In this document: positions 34,492 to 43,141 of the stretch, piece by piece | Layout of the letters: the number at the start of each line of letters is the position of its first letter | How positions within the stretch are numbered: the first letter of the stretch is position 1 | Assembly: GCF_029360645.1 (NCBI RefSeq) | Contig: NZ_JARDUA010000001.1 | Location: 1,302,001-1,366,000, forward strand | Reading direction: 5' to 3' | Source of the DNA: Pontibacter litorisediminis | Lineage (GTDB): Bacteria; Bacteroidota; Bacteroidia; Cytophagales; Hymenobacteraceae | Length of the DNA stretch: 64,000 nucleotides | The notes under the pieces: model-generated | Databases searched by the model: none | Told to the model about the DNA's origin: nothing | The model's input: the letters and a program-made list of their open reading frames with translations, nothing else | Position numbers and translations under genes: made by a program

Positions 34492-37394
34492 TGGCCACGA
34501 ACAAGGAAACAAGGGAGATTGAGATTATCCTCAACGGGCAAAAAGTAAGCGCCTCCCTAAAGGAAATGAATGCAGCGGCGGCACTGATGAACAACCAGCT
34601 CAAGAAAATGAGCGCGGATGATCCCAAGCGCGAGGCACTTAAAAAAGACTTTCACGCCATGCGCGACCGCATCAAGGAAATGCGCACCGAGCTTTATGGC
34701 GTGGAGAAAGCATCGGCCACGGCCAAGGCCGGACTCGGCGGCATGACCTCTGCCACCGGTTTGCTTAAAGCAGGTTTTAAAGCGGCGGTCGCTGCTTTCT
34801 TGCCGCTACTGGCTTTCCAGGAGCTTGTGAATTTGGGCAGGCACCTGCTGGGCATTGTGGACAACGTGGATAAAATCCGTGGATCCTGGCAACGCCTGGG
34901 CGTAACCCAAACCGAAGAGTTAGACGCGCTATATGTGCTAACAGAAGCTTTCTCTAAAACATTTGACCAAGAGCACCAGGACGTGATCAAGTCGGCCAAC
35001 GTGCTGGCAAAGGAGTTTAAGATCAGCTATGGCGAGGCTTTCGACATGCTGGAGAAAGGATTCCTGGCCGGCGGCAACGCCAGCGGTGAGATGCTCGACC
35101 AGATAAAGGAGTACTCCACACAGTTTGCCGGTGCCGGCGCCTCTGCCGAGGACTTCATGATGGTGCTGGTGGACGCCGAGAACAAAGGCATCTTCTCAGA
35201 TAAAGCAGCTGACACGGTCAAGGAGTTTGGCCTCCGGATCCGGGAACAGACCACCGCCACCCGCGACGCACTAGACGATGCGTTTGGTCAGGAATTCACT
35301 GATAAGATTTTCAAAGGCATCAACGACGGCTCCCTCTCCACCATCGATGCCCTCAAGCAGGTTAGTGCCCAGATGAACGACACCACCGTGCCAGCCAGCA
35401 AGCTGCAGACGGTGGTGGCTGACGTGTTCGGAGGTCCGGGTGAGGATGTGGGCATGGAGTACCTCAAGAGCCTGCAAGAGATCGGCGGGGAACTTGACGC
35501 CATGGTGGACAAAAACAACAACCTCACTTCCGCACAGATGGATCAGCTGGAGGCCGAAAAACTACTGGCGGAGGCGCAGGCCGAGCTGGGAGAAAGCTTC
35601 AGTGGCACCGGTTCCACGTTGCAATGGCTCTGGACGATGACGCAAGCCTATGGCATGAAGGTGCTGAACTTCTTTGTAGATGGCACCCGCCTGCTACGGG
35701 ATGATATTGTCGGACTGGGTTTCGTGTTCGCTGAGGTATGGAAAAGTATCACCGCTGGTTGGGATGCGCTGATGAGCGGTGACTTCAGCGGTATTGGTGA
35801 TGCTTTTAAGGGCTTGGGAGGCAGAGTGGAGAAAGCCTTTACCCAAGGGCGCCTGCACTACCGCCTGAAAGCGCAGGAAGACGAGAAGAAACTACAGCAG
35901 CAGGAAAATGACAAAGCCGTAGCTGAGGCAGCTGCCCAGGCCAGGAAAGAAGCGGAGGCCACGCGTAAGGAGAAGGAAGCCGCTGCTAAAGCTTCCGCCA
36001 GGGAGGCCGAACGCCAGCGCAAAGAGGAAGCCCGCGCCATGGAAAAAGCACTCGGTGACTATGCCAAAGCCAAGGAAAAAGCACAGACCGAGCTGGCCAA
36101 GCTGATGGTGCAGGTGCAGCGGGACGGGCTGTCCAAAGAGCTGGAGGCGTTGCGCCTGCATTATGAGGAGGATAAAGCCGAACGGGAGAAGCACAAGACC
36201 GAGGTGCTGGAAAACATTGCGGCCACTGAGGAGGAAAAGCAGGAACTGCTAGCCACCTATGCCGAGCAGCAGCGGTTAAAGGATGAGGAGTACAAGCTGG
36301 CGCAGGAAGAAACCAAGCAGGCCGACAGGGAACTGCAACGGGAGGAGTACTTTGCCCAGCTGGAGGAGGAGGAAGAGTACCAGGCCATCGCCAGGGAGGA
36401 GCAGTTTCTGCGGGCCTATGATGCCGAGGCCGCCCAAGAGCAAGCCCTGCTGGAGCTGCACCAGCAGACGCTTCACCAGAAACTGGAGTTCCTGCAGGCC
36501 GCTGGCCAGGGAGAAACACTGGAGGCACTCAAAATTAAGAACGAGATCCTGCACATCGAAAAAGAGAAGACGGAAAAGAGCAAGGCACTGGCCCAGGAGC
36601 GGGCAAACTTTGAGCGCAGCATGGCCGAGATGCGCCTGTCTATCGCAGGCGATACCCTGGATGGCCTGATGGGCTTCCTGAATGAGGAGTCAGCTGCGTA
36701 CCAGGTGTTCAAGGCGATCCGCAAAACACTGACGGTGGCCGAAATCATCATGAACCTGGAGAAGGAACTGGCCTTCAATGCCGTGGCAGCGGCTGCCAAC
36801 CCGCTGAATGCTGTTACCTTTGGAGCCGCCGGTGTCGCGCAGCTGAAAGCCGCCAACATCCTCTCCACCGTTCGTGCGGGAATATCCATGGCCAAGGTAG
36901 TAGCATTCGAGCAGGGTGGCTTTACCGGCTCCGGAGGCAAGACCATCCCGATGAAAGAAGTGAATGGGCTGTGGCAGACGGCCAGCGGTTTCTCCGGGGG
37001 CAGCATCGGAGCCTTTGCCGACGGCGGTTTTGTGAACAATGCGCAGCTGGGCCTGATCGGGGAGCGCGGCCGGGAGCTGGTGCTGCCGAACTGGATGGTG
37101 GAATCGCCGAAGTACGCCAATGTGGTGCAGTGGCTGGAGGCCGAGCGCCAGAAGGGAGTACGAGCATTCGCAGACGGTGGCATGACCACACCGGCACCTG
37201 CTCCTGCCCTGCCAAACAGCAATTATGAAAACAGAGCATTGACCAAATTTGAAGAGCAGTTGCTGCAGGAAGTAAGGGAAATGAAACAGGAGGTGCTGAG
37301 CTGGCCAAACCGGCTGGAGGTGCACAACAATATTGGCGATACCAGGGAGAAATTACAGCAACTGAACGAACTGGAAAGACGGGCCTTCGGGTAG
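34491..37394 (+). CDS. tail tape-measure protein
   Basis: A 967-residue protein with the makeup of a tape measure: N-terminal helical region, a hydrophobic stretch near residues 95-125 (LLKAGFKAAVAAFLPLLAFQ), a very long Glu/Lys/Gln-rich coiled coil (about 450-720), then Ala/Gly-rich segments and repeated AFADGG turns near the C-terminus (about 840-905). It sets tail length and is ejected into the host with DNA. Its size implies a long tail. It is the last phage gene before the tRNA-Arg, separated from the distal tail genes found at the left of the window. Confidence 0.85.
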   Translation: MATNKETREIEIILNGQKVSASLKEMNAAAALMNNQLKKMSADDPKREALKKDFHAMRDRIKEMRTELYGVEKASATAKAGLGGMTSATGLLKAGFKAAVAAFLPLLAFQELVNLGRHLLGIVDNVDKIRGSWQRLGVTQTEELDALYVLTEAFSKTFDQEHQDVIKSANVLAKEFKISYGEAFDMLEKGFLAGGNASGEMLDQIKEYSTQFAGAGASAEDFMMVLVDAENKGIFSDKAADTVKEFGLRIREQTTATRDALDDAFGQEFTDKIFKGINDGSLSTIDALKQVSAQMNDTTVPASKLQTVVADVFGGPGEDVGMEYLKSLQEIGGELDAMVDKNNNLTSAQMDQLEAEKLLAEAQAELGESFSGTGSTLQWLWTMTQAYGMKVLNFFVDGTRLLRDDIVGLGFVFAEVWKSITAGWDALMSGDFSGIGDAFKGLGGRVEKAFTQGRLHYRLKAQEDEKKLQQQENDKAVAEAAAQARKEAEATRKEKEAAAKASAREAERQRKEEARAMEKALGDYAKAKEKAQTELAKLMVQVQRDGLSKELEALRLHYEEDKAEREKHKTEVLENIAATEEEKQELLATYAEQQRLKDEEYKLAQEETKQADRELQREEYFAQLEEEEEYQAIAREEQFLRAYDAEAAQEQALLELHQQTLHQKLEFLQAAGQGETLEALKIKNEILHIEKEKTEKSKALAQERANFERSMAEMRLSIAGDTLDGLMGFLNEESAAYQVFKAIRKTLTVAEIIMNLEKELAFNAVAAAANPLNAVTFGAAGVAQLKAANILSTVRAGISMAKVVAFEQGGFTGSGGKTIPMKEVNGLWQTASGFSGGSIGAFADGGFVNNAQLGLIGERGRELVLPNWMVESPKYANVVQWLEAERQKGVRAFADGGMTTPAPAPALPNSNYENRALTKFEEQLLQEVREMKQEVLSWPNRLEVHNNIGDTREKLQQLNELERRAFG

Positions 37395-37410
37395 GGATGG
37401 ACTCGAAAAT

Positions 37411-37432
37411 GGTGCCCAATTTGGTGCCCATA
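37411..37432. repeat. short direct repeat at prophage right end
   Basis: TGGTGCCCA occurs twice, at 37410-37418 and 37422-37430, 3 nt apart, between the tape-measure stop and the tRNA-Arg gene. It may be integrase binding sites in the attachment region or the end of the element. Significance uncertain. Confidence 0.35.
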
Positions 37433-37434
37433 AA

Positions 37435-37473
37435 ACAAAAAAGCCCCTCTACGCGATGTAGAGAGGCTTTTTG
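37435..37473. terminator. terminator between prophage and tRNA-Arg
   Basis: GCCCCTCTAC and GTAGAGAGGC form a 10-bp stem with one mismatch around GCGAT; T-run on plus and A-run on the other flank, so it works in both directions. It would end the tail unit from the left and the tRNA-Arg transcript from the right. Confidence 0.75.
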
Positions 37474-37547
37474 TGATCCCGTTTGGATTCGAACCAAAGA
37501 CCTACTGCTTAGAAGGCAGTTGCTCTATCCAGCTGAGCTACGAGACC
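37474..37547 (-). tRNA. tRNA-Arg (anticodon TCT)
   Basis: Read on the minus strand the acceptor stem is GGTCTCG/CGGGATC, the D arm GCTC/GAGC, the anticodon arm ACTGC-CTTCTAA-GCAGT with anticodon TCT, and the T arm CCAAA stem with TTCGAAT loop (TTTGG/CCAAA). Discriminator A. Its 3' end faces the prophage, so it is the probable integration target. Confidence 0.9.
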
Positions 37548-37583
37548 AGCGTCTAACGGGAGAGCAATGCTCTGCCCTTAAAC

Positions 37584-37615
37584 AAAAAATTTCGGAATCT
37601 CTTCCGAAATTTTTT
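37584..37615 (-). terminator. terminator after tRNA-Pro
   Basis: A perfect 14-bp inverted repeat AAAAAATTTCGGAA/TTCCGAAATTTTTT with a TCTC loop, lying between the tRNA-Pro and tRNA-Arg genes on the minus strand. The T-run sits inside the stem, which is typical of short tRNA terminators. Confidence 0.7.
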
Positions 37616-37617
37616 AG

Positions 37618-37691
37618 TCGGGGTGGCAGGATTCGAACCTACGACCTCCACATCCCAAATGTGGCGCGATACCGGGCTACGCTACACCCCG
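37618..37691 (-). tRNA. tRNA-Pro (anticodon TGG)
   Basis: On the minus strand the acceptor stem is CGGGGTG/CACCCCG, the anticodon arm CCACA-TTTGGGA-TGTGG with anticodon TGG, and the T arm CAGGTTCGAATCCTG-like. Discriminator A. It is followed by a 14-bp hairpin. Confidence 0.9.
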
Positions 37692-37812
37692 AACTAGTTT
37701 TCGCTTTCGGATTTCGGTGTTTAAACCGTTTTATCTGATTGCGATGCAAAGGTAAGTGAAGATTTCAGATTTGCAAAAGCTTTTTTTAACTTTTTTCGTC
37801 ATCATCTTGCAG

Positions 37813-37899
37813 CGGAGAAGGGGGGATTCGAACCCCCGGTACCCTTACGAGTACGGCAGTTTAGCAAACTGCTGGTTTAAGCCACTCACCCACCTCTCC
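37813..37899 (-). tRNA. tRNA-Ser (anticodon GCT)
   Basis: On the minus strand the acceptor stem is GGAGAGG/CTTCTCC with one G-U pair, the anticodon arm GCAGT-TTGCTAA-ACTGC with anticodon GCT, a long variable arm (GTACTCGTAAGGGTAC region) as in class II tRNAs, and a TTCGAA T-loop. Discriminator G. Third tRNA of the minus-strand cluster. Confidence 0.9.
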
Positions 37900-38229
37900 G
37901 TGGAAATCTCTTACTGCTTAAGAGACTGCAAACATACTACATCGATCCGTACAACGCAATACCCTGCTATAAAATTCCTGACAAACATTTTTCCATGGCC
38001 TCCCTCCTAAAAGCTAACTCATTGATACAGCAAGGCTTCTTGATGCAAAAATTTTTAAAATTACGCTTCCCCATTTATACCTGTCACTTTGCTCCCGCCG
38101 TTGATGTAGGCGATTTATACCTTAAGAAGGCTTTCTCTCGAGCAGCTGCAGTGTGGCAGCGGTTTAGTATATTTGTAGCTGACAGACGGAGTGCCTCGTG
38201 GGTAAAACGCCGTTTGCTTTCACTGTAAC
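37900..38229. other. gap between tRNA-Ser and batB, with candidate promoter
   Basis: No convincing gene is seen; the open frames read as noise. TATATTTG at 38168-38175 is a perfect TAnnTTTG -7 element, 54 nt before the batB start; no good upstream TTTG box was found. The minus-strand part must hold the promoter of the tRNA cluster. Confidence 0.5.
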
Positions 38230-39201
38230 ATGACCTGGTACCAGACCCTTACTTTCCTGGAGATCCTGTTCGGCGCGGCTTTTCTTGCGCTCTACATCGG
38301 CTATCTGCTGCGCGTGCGTAGGGTGGCGTTGTTCTTTAAGCAACGCCCACACGGTGTCTGGTTTAAGTTTTTGCTGCGCCACGTCTACCTGGTCCTGCTG
38401 ATCATAGCCATCCTCGGCCCCTCTTTCGGGGCGATGAAGAAAGAGATCCGCACCATTGGCAAGGACTTATACATTGCTGTAGATCTCTCACAATCCATGA
38501 ACGCTACGGATGTGCAGCCTTCGCGCCTGGAAAAAGCAAAGCACGTAACACAGCGCCTTATCAGCCGCTTCAACTCCGACCGTATCGGCCTCATGATCTT
38601 CTCAGATGAGGCATATATCCAAAGCCCGCTGACCTACGACCAGAACGCGCTGCAGCTCTATACCCAAACGCTGCGCACTAGCCTGCTCCCCCACTCCGGC
38701 ACCAACTACGCTCCCGTGCTGGAACTGGCCCTGGACAAGCTGCGGCAAAAGTCTAACACTGCAGCGGAGAAGCAAAAGGCGCGGGTACTCGTGCTGATAA
38801 GCGACGGCGAAGACTTTGGGGGGGATGTAAAAAAACTAGCGGAACAGCTGCAACAGGAAAACATACGCGTGTATACATTGGGAGTCGGCACCACCGACGG
38901 CAGCCGTATTCCGGTGGCGCAGGCCTTTAAAACAGACTTGCAGGGAAACGAGGTAGTGACGCAGCTAAAGCCGGAGCCCTTAATGCAGCTCGCAGAGCTT
39001 ACGGGCGGAGCTTATTTTGAAGTAAACGACCGCATCAGCGAGACAAGCAAGCTAATCAGCGCCATCAACAAGATAGAGGGTGAGTTACGCGAGAGCAAAA
39101 CCATTGATGTGACCGCCAACAAGTACGTTTATCCCTTGGCGCTGGCGCTGCTCCTCATCCTGCTGGATGTCTTGGTCACTGTTAAACTAATCCGGCTATG
39201 A
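38230..39201 (+). CDS. batB: BatB-like membrane protein with VWA domain
   Basis: A 323-residue protein of the Bacteroides aerotolerance (Bat) group. Two N-terminal membrane segments (about 8-27 and 50-70) and one near the C-terminus (about 300-320) flank a von Willebrand A domain with a full MIDAS start DLSQSMNA (about residue 87) and VLISDGEDFGGD later. It is followed, with a 4-nt overlap, by a BatC-like gene, the usual order. Bat proteins sit in the inner membrane and affect stress tolerance; exact function is unclear. The batA gene is not visible upstream. Confidence 0.8.
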   Translation: MTWYQTLTFLEILFGAAFLALYIGYLLRVRRVALFFKQRPHGVWFKFLLRHVYLVLLIIAILGPSFGAMKKEIRTIGKDLYIAVDLSQSMNATDVQPSRLEKAKHVTQRLISRFNSDRIGLMIFSDEAYIQSPLTYDQNALQLYTQTLRTSLLPHSGTNYAPVLELALDKLRQKSNTAAEKQKARVLVLISDGEDFGGDVKKLAEQLQQENIRVYTLGVGTTDGSRIPVAQAFKTDLQGNEVVTQLKPEPLMQLAELTGGAYFEVNDRISETSKLISAINKIEGELRESKTIDVTANKYVYPLALALLLILLDVLVTVKLIRL

Positions 39202-40145
39202 AAGCAGTAACGTTGGCAGCCATATTGCTTGTGAGCCTGTTTAGCGGGGGCATCTCGGTTATTACACGCATTAACCAATATGCCAGCGAGGCGGCTGTTG
39301 CCTATCAGCGGCATGATTATATAGAGGCTATTGCCTCTTACAAGTACCTCTTGGACGACCTGGAGATAGACGATGATCAGCTGCGCCTCAACCTGGCCCA
39401 CTCCTATTACCAGGCGGGGCTCTTGCCGCAGGCCACTGCAGCATACCAGTACCTGGCCGACCACCCCATGGCTCACCTGCGCGCGCTGGCACACCTGCAG
39501 CTGGGGAACATCCACAGCAGGCAAGGAAAGTACAAACGCGCCCTGGCCCTCTACAAACAGGCGCTGGTGGCCGAACCCGCAAACGATGCGGCAAGATATA
39601 ATTATGAGCTTCTGAAGAAGTACCTGGCCCTGCACCCAGAGGCGGCTGCAGCGGAACAGGAGCAAGCAGAGGCTGAGCAAGAAGACTCAGCTGAGCCGGA
39701 GGAGGAGCAGGCGCCGCCACCGGCCTCAGAAGACCTGGAGCCGCAACCGAAGCAGAAGCCTGACGAGCAAGGCGAGCAGCAGGAGAAAGAAACGCCTGAG
39801 CCGGATCAGAACGGTTCGCAGCAACAGCCTTCCGGCAGCGAAGAGCAGCCCGAGGGAGAGAAAGAACGAGAAGAGGCCGCCGGCGAAGTGGCCGGAGATG
39901 AGCGGGGCCAGCAGCTGAACAGCCCCTTCGACAGCAGCGGCCAGCAGCACCGCGCGAGCTCAGAGGGCGTATCGGCAGAAGACCGGCTGGCGCAGACGCG
40001 CCGCGCCAGGCTACGGCAGGCCAACATGAGCCCCGAAAAAGCCAGGCTGCTGCTCGATGCCATGCGCAATGCCGAACTGCAGTACATCCAACAGCTTCCC
40101 AAAAAACCGACCCGCCAGCCGGACCCTAAAAAGCCAGATTGGTAG
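39198..40145 (+). CDS. batC: BatC-like TPR protein
   Basis: A 315-residue protein with a short N-terminal hydrophobic stretch (signal or anchor), then about three TPR units (residues about 30-145, with AYQRHDYIEAIASYKYLL, AHLQLGNIHSRQGKYKRALALYKQA) and a very acidic, Gln/Glu/Pro-rich disordered region to residue 270. Its 4-nt overlap with batB fits the bat operon. TPRs suggest it binds other Bat proteins. Confidence 0.7.
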   Translation: MKAVTLAAILLVSLFSGGISVITRINQYASEAAVAYQRHDYIEAIASYKYLLDDLEIDDDQLRLNLAHSYYQAGLLPQATAAYQYLADHPMAHLRALAHLQLGNIHSRQGKYKRALALYKQALVAEPANDAARYNYELLKKYLALHPEAAAAEQEQAEAEQEDSAEPEEEQAPPPASEDLEPQPKQKPDEQGEQQEKETPEPDQNGSQQQPSGSEEQPEGEKEREEAAGEVAGDERGQQLNSPFDSSGQQHRASSEGVSAEDRLAQTRRARLRQANMSPEKARLLLDAMRNAELQYIQQLPKKPTRQPDPKKPDW

Positions 40146-40329
40146 GCCAGAGCAAGCGTTCTGTCTAGGTTAATCAGCTATTCGTTTAGGAGCCAGGCCT
40201 GTTCGTATATTTCAGCCTGTGCCCCAGTGCTTCGGCTACCTGTATAAACCCTGTTTTTCATACCTTTGCAAGCCACTGCAACTATAAACTTTGCCATAGG
40301 CTGCTGCCTAGTCAGAAGCAAAATAAAGT

Positions 40330-40968
40330 ATGAAAGAACAACTGAAAAACGTGCTGGAGGTACTGAACCTCTCCGAAAAACTAAAGTATGAGCTGCGCCA
40401 CAGCTGGCTGTCTAACGGCCGGCAGGAGAGCGTGGCAGAGCATACCTGGCGCATGGCGCTGATGGTGGTACTGCTGGAGCCCTACCTGGACAATGAGATA
40501 GACGTTGCCCGCACCCTCAAAATGGTGATTGTGCATGACTTGGTTGAGGCAGAGGCCGGAGACATACCTGCCTTTGAGGTGAACACCATAGCCCTAAAAG
40601 AGCTGAAGCGCCAGAAGGAGCTAAAAGCCATTGAGAACCTGCGCCAGGCATTGGGCAACGGCTTGGGGCAGCACGTGTACGAGCTTTGGCACGAGTTTGA
40701 GGACAAGCTTACGTATGAAGCACGTGTGGCCAACGCCCTCGATAAACTGGAAGTACAGATACAGCACAACCACGCCGACATAAACACCTGGCTGGAGATT
40801 GAGCAGGAGTTCGTTTTCCTGATGGGCCGCCACACAGAGTTTGACAGCTGCCTGCAGCAGCTTAAGGAGCTGATAGAGGCGCAGGCGGTGGAGAAGATGG
40901 AAGCTGCCGGGATCAACGTAACAGATGTGAAGCAAAGGCTTTTTGCTCAACCCGCTGTAAGGGCCTAG
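40330..40968 (+). CDS. HD-domain hydrolase, probable 5'-nucleotidase
   Basis: A 212-residue HD phosphohydrolase. Metal ligands appear in VAEHTWRMA (H) and VHDLVEAEAGD (the HD pair near residue 60), with a later D in the VANALDKLE helix, the layout of the YfbR/HDDC2 5'-deoxynucleotidase-like group. It would dephosphorylate deoxynucleoside monophosphates, but the substrate is not readable. TACCTTTG at 40261-40268 is a possible -7 element upstream. It is followed by a strong terminator. Confidence 0.75.
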   Translation: MKEQLKNVLEVLNLSEKLKYELRHSWLSNGRQESVAEHTWRMALMVVLLEPYLDNEIDVARTLKMVIVHDLVEAEAGDIPAFEVNTIALKELKRQKELKAIENLRQALGNGLGQHVYELWHEFEDKLTYEARVANALDKLEVQIQHNHADINTWLEIEQEFVFLMGRHTEFDSCLQQLKELIEAQAVEKMEAAGINVTDVKQRLFAQPAVRA

Positions 40969-41113
40969 GTATAGGCCAAGCTTTAAGCGTGCCTGTGCCG
41001 CCAAGGTAGCAGCTATGCTCCCTACAACAAACAGAAGTAGAGAGCGCACTACTTTATCAGGAAATGCGGCCCTTGTCTAAATATGAAAAGCACTGTTGAA
41101 GAATCATTGCCGG

Positions 41114-41146
41114 TCCCGGGCACCACATGGTGTCCGGGGTTTTTTA
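41114..41146 (+). terminator. rho-independent terminator after HD hydrolase
   Basis: CCCGGGCACC pairs with GGTGTCCGGG around an ACAT loop (one G-U pair), followed by T6. It lies between the converging HD gene and VOC gene. Confidence 0.85.
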
Positions 41147-41533
41147 TAGCCTGATATCTGGTGTAAAAGCCACTTCCAGCACAAAGCCGTTCGGGTCGCG
41201 GAAGTCAACGGTATAGTACTGCTCCGAGTAGTCCGGCATGGCTTTTGGACCGCGGATGATATCGGCGTGTATACTTTGGAGCCACTCCCCCACCCTGTCT
41301 ACTACCGCACGGCTGGGCGCATGAAAGCAGATGTGGCGCACCCCAAGGCTGTCGTGCAGCGGCACCGGCGCCTCCTTAAAGTACAGCTCATGCGCGCCGC
41401 AGCTGTAAGAGGTGCTGGTCAGCTCGTACCAGCCAATCAAAGGAAACAGCCCGCTGTAGAACGCCAGCGACTCCTCCAGGTCTTTTACCCAGAACTCCAG
41501 GTGGTTTATGCCCACGCCATACTTGTACGCCAT
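41144..41533 (-). CDS. VOC-family (glyoxalase-like) protein
   Basis: A 129-residue protein with the VOC beta-alpha-beta pattern: INHLEFWVKDLEESLAFYSGLF at the start, VRHICFHAPS near residue 67, and a closing DFRDPNGFVLEVAF strand with the metal-binding Glu. It may be a glyoxalase, dioxygenase or resistance-type enzyme; the metal ligands cannot be assigned firmly. It converges on the HD gene and diverges from the thioesterase gene. Confidence 0.8.
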   Translation of the reverse strand: MAYKYGVGINHLEFWVKDLEESLAFYSGLFPLIGWYELTSTSYSCGAHELYFKEAPVPLHDSLGVRHICFHAPSRAVVDRVGEWLQSIHADIIRGPKAMPDYSEQYYTVDFRDPNGFVLEVAFTPDIRL

Positions 41534-41635
41534 TGTCTTACGGGTTTAGGTTGCTCCCTGCGAAAGTATGGATTTTTAGCGGCGAAAGCAGGGGCACCCC
41601 TTCGCTTACCTCAGATTTATACTTATACTTGCTTT

Positions 41636-42073
41636 ATGCAACACGAAGAACATTACGAGCGGCTGGAGCGGCTCTACCATAAGGCAAAGGTGCAGGAGCT
41701 ATTCAGTGGCAGCAGCATTGAAGTCAATCACAGCCGCGCCGAGATCACGCTACCAGTTCAGGACAGCTATTTCCATGGAGCAAACGCCCTACACGGTGCC
41801 GTATACTTTAAGCTGCTCGATGACGCCTCTTATTTCGCCGTGGCCTCTGTCGTGCGCGATGTGTTCATTGTGACGGCCTCTTTTCAGCTGAACCTGATCC
41901 GGCCTGTAACCGGCGGGAAACTGAGAGCCGTAGGCACCCTGCGCTCCCAAAGCAAGAGCCTGTTTGTTGCCGAAGCCACCTTATATAACGACCGTGGCAA
42001 GGAGGTAGCTTTTGGCACCGGACAGTTTGTGCGCACTGCACAGCCGCTGGAGAGCCTGGAGGGATACGTGTAA
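41636..42073 (+). CDS. PaaI-like thioesterase
   Basis: Start at 41636 (MQHEEHYERLE) chosen because an upstream in-frame start overlaps the VOC gene for hundreds of bases. The 145-residue hotdog-fold protein has the NALHGAVYFKLLDDASYFA helix with the His-Gly motif and the LIRPVTGGKLRAVG strand, as in PaaI/YdiI acyl-CoA thioesterases. It would hydrolyse a CoA thioester. Confidence 0.8.
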   Translation: MQHEEHYERLERLYHKAKVQELFSGSSIEVNHSRAEITLPVQDSYFHGANALHGAVYFKLLDDASYFAVASVVRDVFIVTASFQLNLIRPVTGGKLRAVGTLRSQSKSLFVAEATLYNDRGKEVAFGTGQFVRTAQPLESLEGYV

Positions 42074-42440
42074 GTTAAAACGTAGAAAGCAGGGCGATTT
42101 CAGGCCTGCCCCTTATCTCAGCTAACTTTATAAGTTAGCTACTGGCGGTCATCCTCCACCCAGGCGGTGCTGCAGGACTCGCTGTGGCCGCTACTGCAGC
42201 ACTAGCCCTAACACCTGCGGCGGCACCACTTTGTCAATCCATTCAAGACATACCAGGTTCCTTGCGCCTTGAGCAAAAGGAGCGGCCCACCTCTCTGCTT
42301 CGCAAAACTGGATTTTTCCTTCACTTACTTTTCAAGTCGGTTGACAGGGTATTGATTTACCCTTACCCCCACAATCTCAACAATCTGTTAGTGAGCAGGT
42401 TCTTAATCGTAAGTAGCACAAATCTAATAAATTAAAAACT
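42074..42440. other. intergenic gap with a palindrome
   Basis: No gene is supported. A perfect 9-bp inverted repeat AGCTAACTT-TAT-AAGTTAGCT lies at 42120-42140; it has no T-run and could be a regulator site or a weak terminator. The rest is unremarkable and AT-rich toward the next start. Confidence 0.4.
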
Positions 42441-43052
42441 ATGAAGAATTTCTTACAAAGAGCTACATCCGCTGTAGCTATCTGCTCTCTTTTTGCCTTT
42501 TCTGCCTGTGATTCGGAAGAAGTGTCTCCTGATGCGGCTTTAACAGCTCAGAATACTGAGGATGCGCGGAACAGCAACTCTCTAAACCTGCACAAGACAT
42601 ACACTGCGGAAATAATGTCCTTGAATGGTTCCGGGGTGAGTGGCACGGCGACCCTGACCTTGATGGGCGACGAGCTGACCGTTCATATACAGGCAAGCGG
42701 ACTTGAGCCAGGTATGGTACACCCGCAGCACATCCATGGCTTTATGGAAAACAACAAAAATTCAGTTTGCCCTCCAATGTCAGCTGATACGGATGGGGAC
42801 GGGCTGATAGAGCTCGGGGAAGGCTTACCGTTCTATGGGCCGGTAATACTCCCGCTGGAGCCATTCCCAACCGCACCGGACGGCACTATCGATTACACAC
42901 GCACCTTCAACGTGGCAGACTACATGCACCTGCTGCCCTTGCAGAATAATGTCATCGTGCTCCACGGCATGACAGTAGACGGAGAGTATATCGCTACCCT
43001 CCCTGTTGCCTGCGGCATGATAAAGCCCGGCAACAGCGGTAAAAACAAATAG
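42441..43052 (+). CDS. CHRD-like lipoprotein
   Basis: A 203-residue exported protein: signal peptide ending in a lipobox (FSACDS, Cys at residue 23), a small spacer, then a beta-rich domain with the CHRD/SOD-like feature HPQHIHGFMENNKNSVCPP and the VVLHGMTVDG-like loop late in the chain. The HIH motif with later His recalls Cu/Zn SOD-like or CHRD folds. Function unknown; metal binding is possible. Confidence 0.65.
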   Translation: MKNFLQRATSAVAICSLFAFSACDSEEVSPDAALTAQNTEDARNSNSLNLHKTYTAEIMSLNGSGVSGTATLTLMGDELTVHIQASGLEPGMVHPQHIHGFMENNKNSVCPPMSADTDGDGLIELGEGLPFYGPVILPLEPFPTAPDGTIDYTRTFNVADYMHLLPLQNNVIVLHGMTVDGEYIATLPVACGMIKPGNSGKNK

Positions 43053-43083
43053 GGGCACCCCTACTTTTTACTCAAGTTTCCAG

Positions 43084-43128
43084 AAAACAAAAAGAGGCTG
43101 TCTTTGTCAGACAGCCTCTTTTTGTTTT
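43084..43128. terminator. bidirectional rho-independent terminator
   Basis: A perfect 20-bp stem (AAAACAAAAAGAGGCTGTCT at 43084-43103 and its complement at 43109-43128) with a 5-nt loop. It lies between the converging lipoprotein and S9 peptidase genes. Confidence 0.85.
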
Positions 43129-43141
43129 AACTAAGTTTAAG

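Larger units (their letters stand above)
1..37473. mobile_element. tailed prophage (Caudoviricetes), left end outside window
   Basis: The region holds capsid, prohead protease, small and large terminase, portal, adaptor, lysis, tail and tape-measure genes, almost all on the plus strand and tightly packed with 1-4 nt overlaps. The right boundary is placed between the end of the tape-measure gene (37394) and the 3' end of tRNA-Arg (37474), the classic target of tyrosine integrases. No integrase, repressor or replication gene is seen, so the early region must lie left of the window. Three AT-rich blocks (about 15.0-16.9, 21.5-24.6 and 25.4-29.3 kb) look like later cargo. Whether the phage is still active cannot be told, but no structural gene in the window is visibly broken. 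Confidence 0.85.

Noticed and set aside
2811..37430. TTGGTGCCC near 2811-2819 (minus) and at 37421-37429
   Set aside because: A shared 9-mer is not significant at this window size; not used as evidence for attachment sites.
37397..38010. Open reading frames across the tRNA genes
   Set aside because: Sequences such as WIRTKDLLLRRQLLYPAELR are the usual translations of tRNA genes; no protein gene is supported.
41267..41635. Long upstream extension of the thioesterase frame
   Set aside because: It overlaps the VOC gene and adds a non-conserved, low-quality protein; the start at 41636 gives a normal-length hotdog thioesterase.
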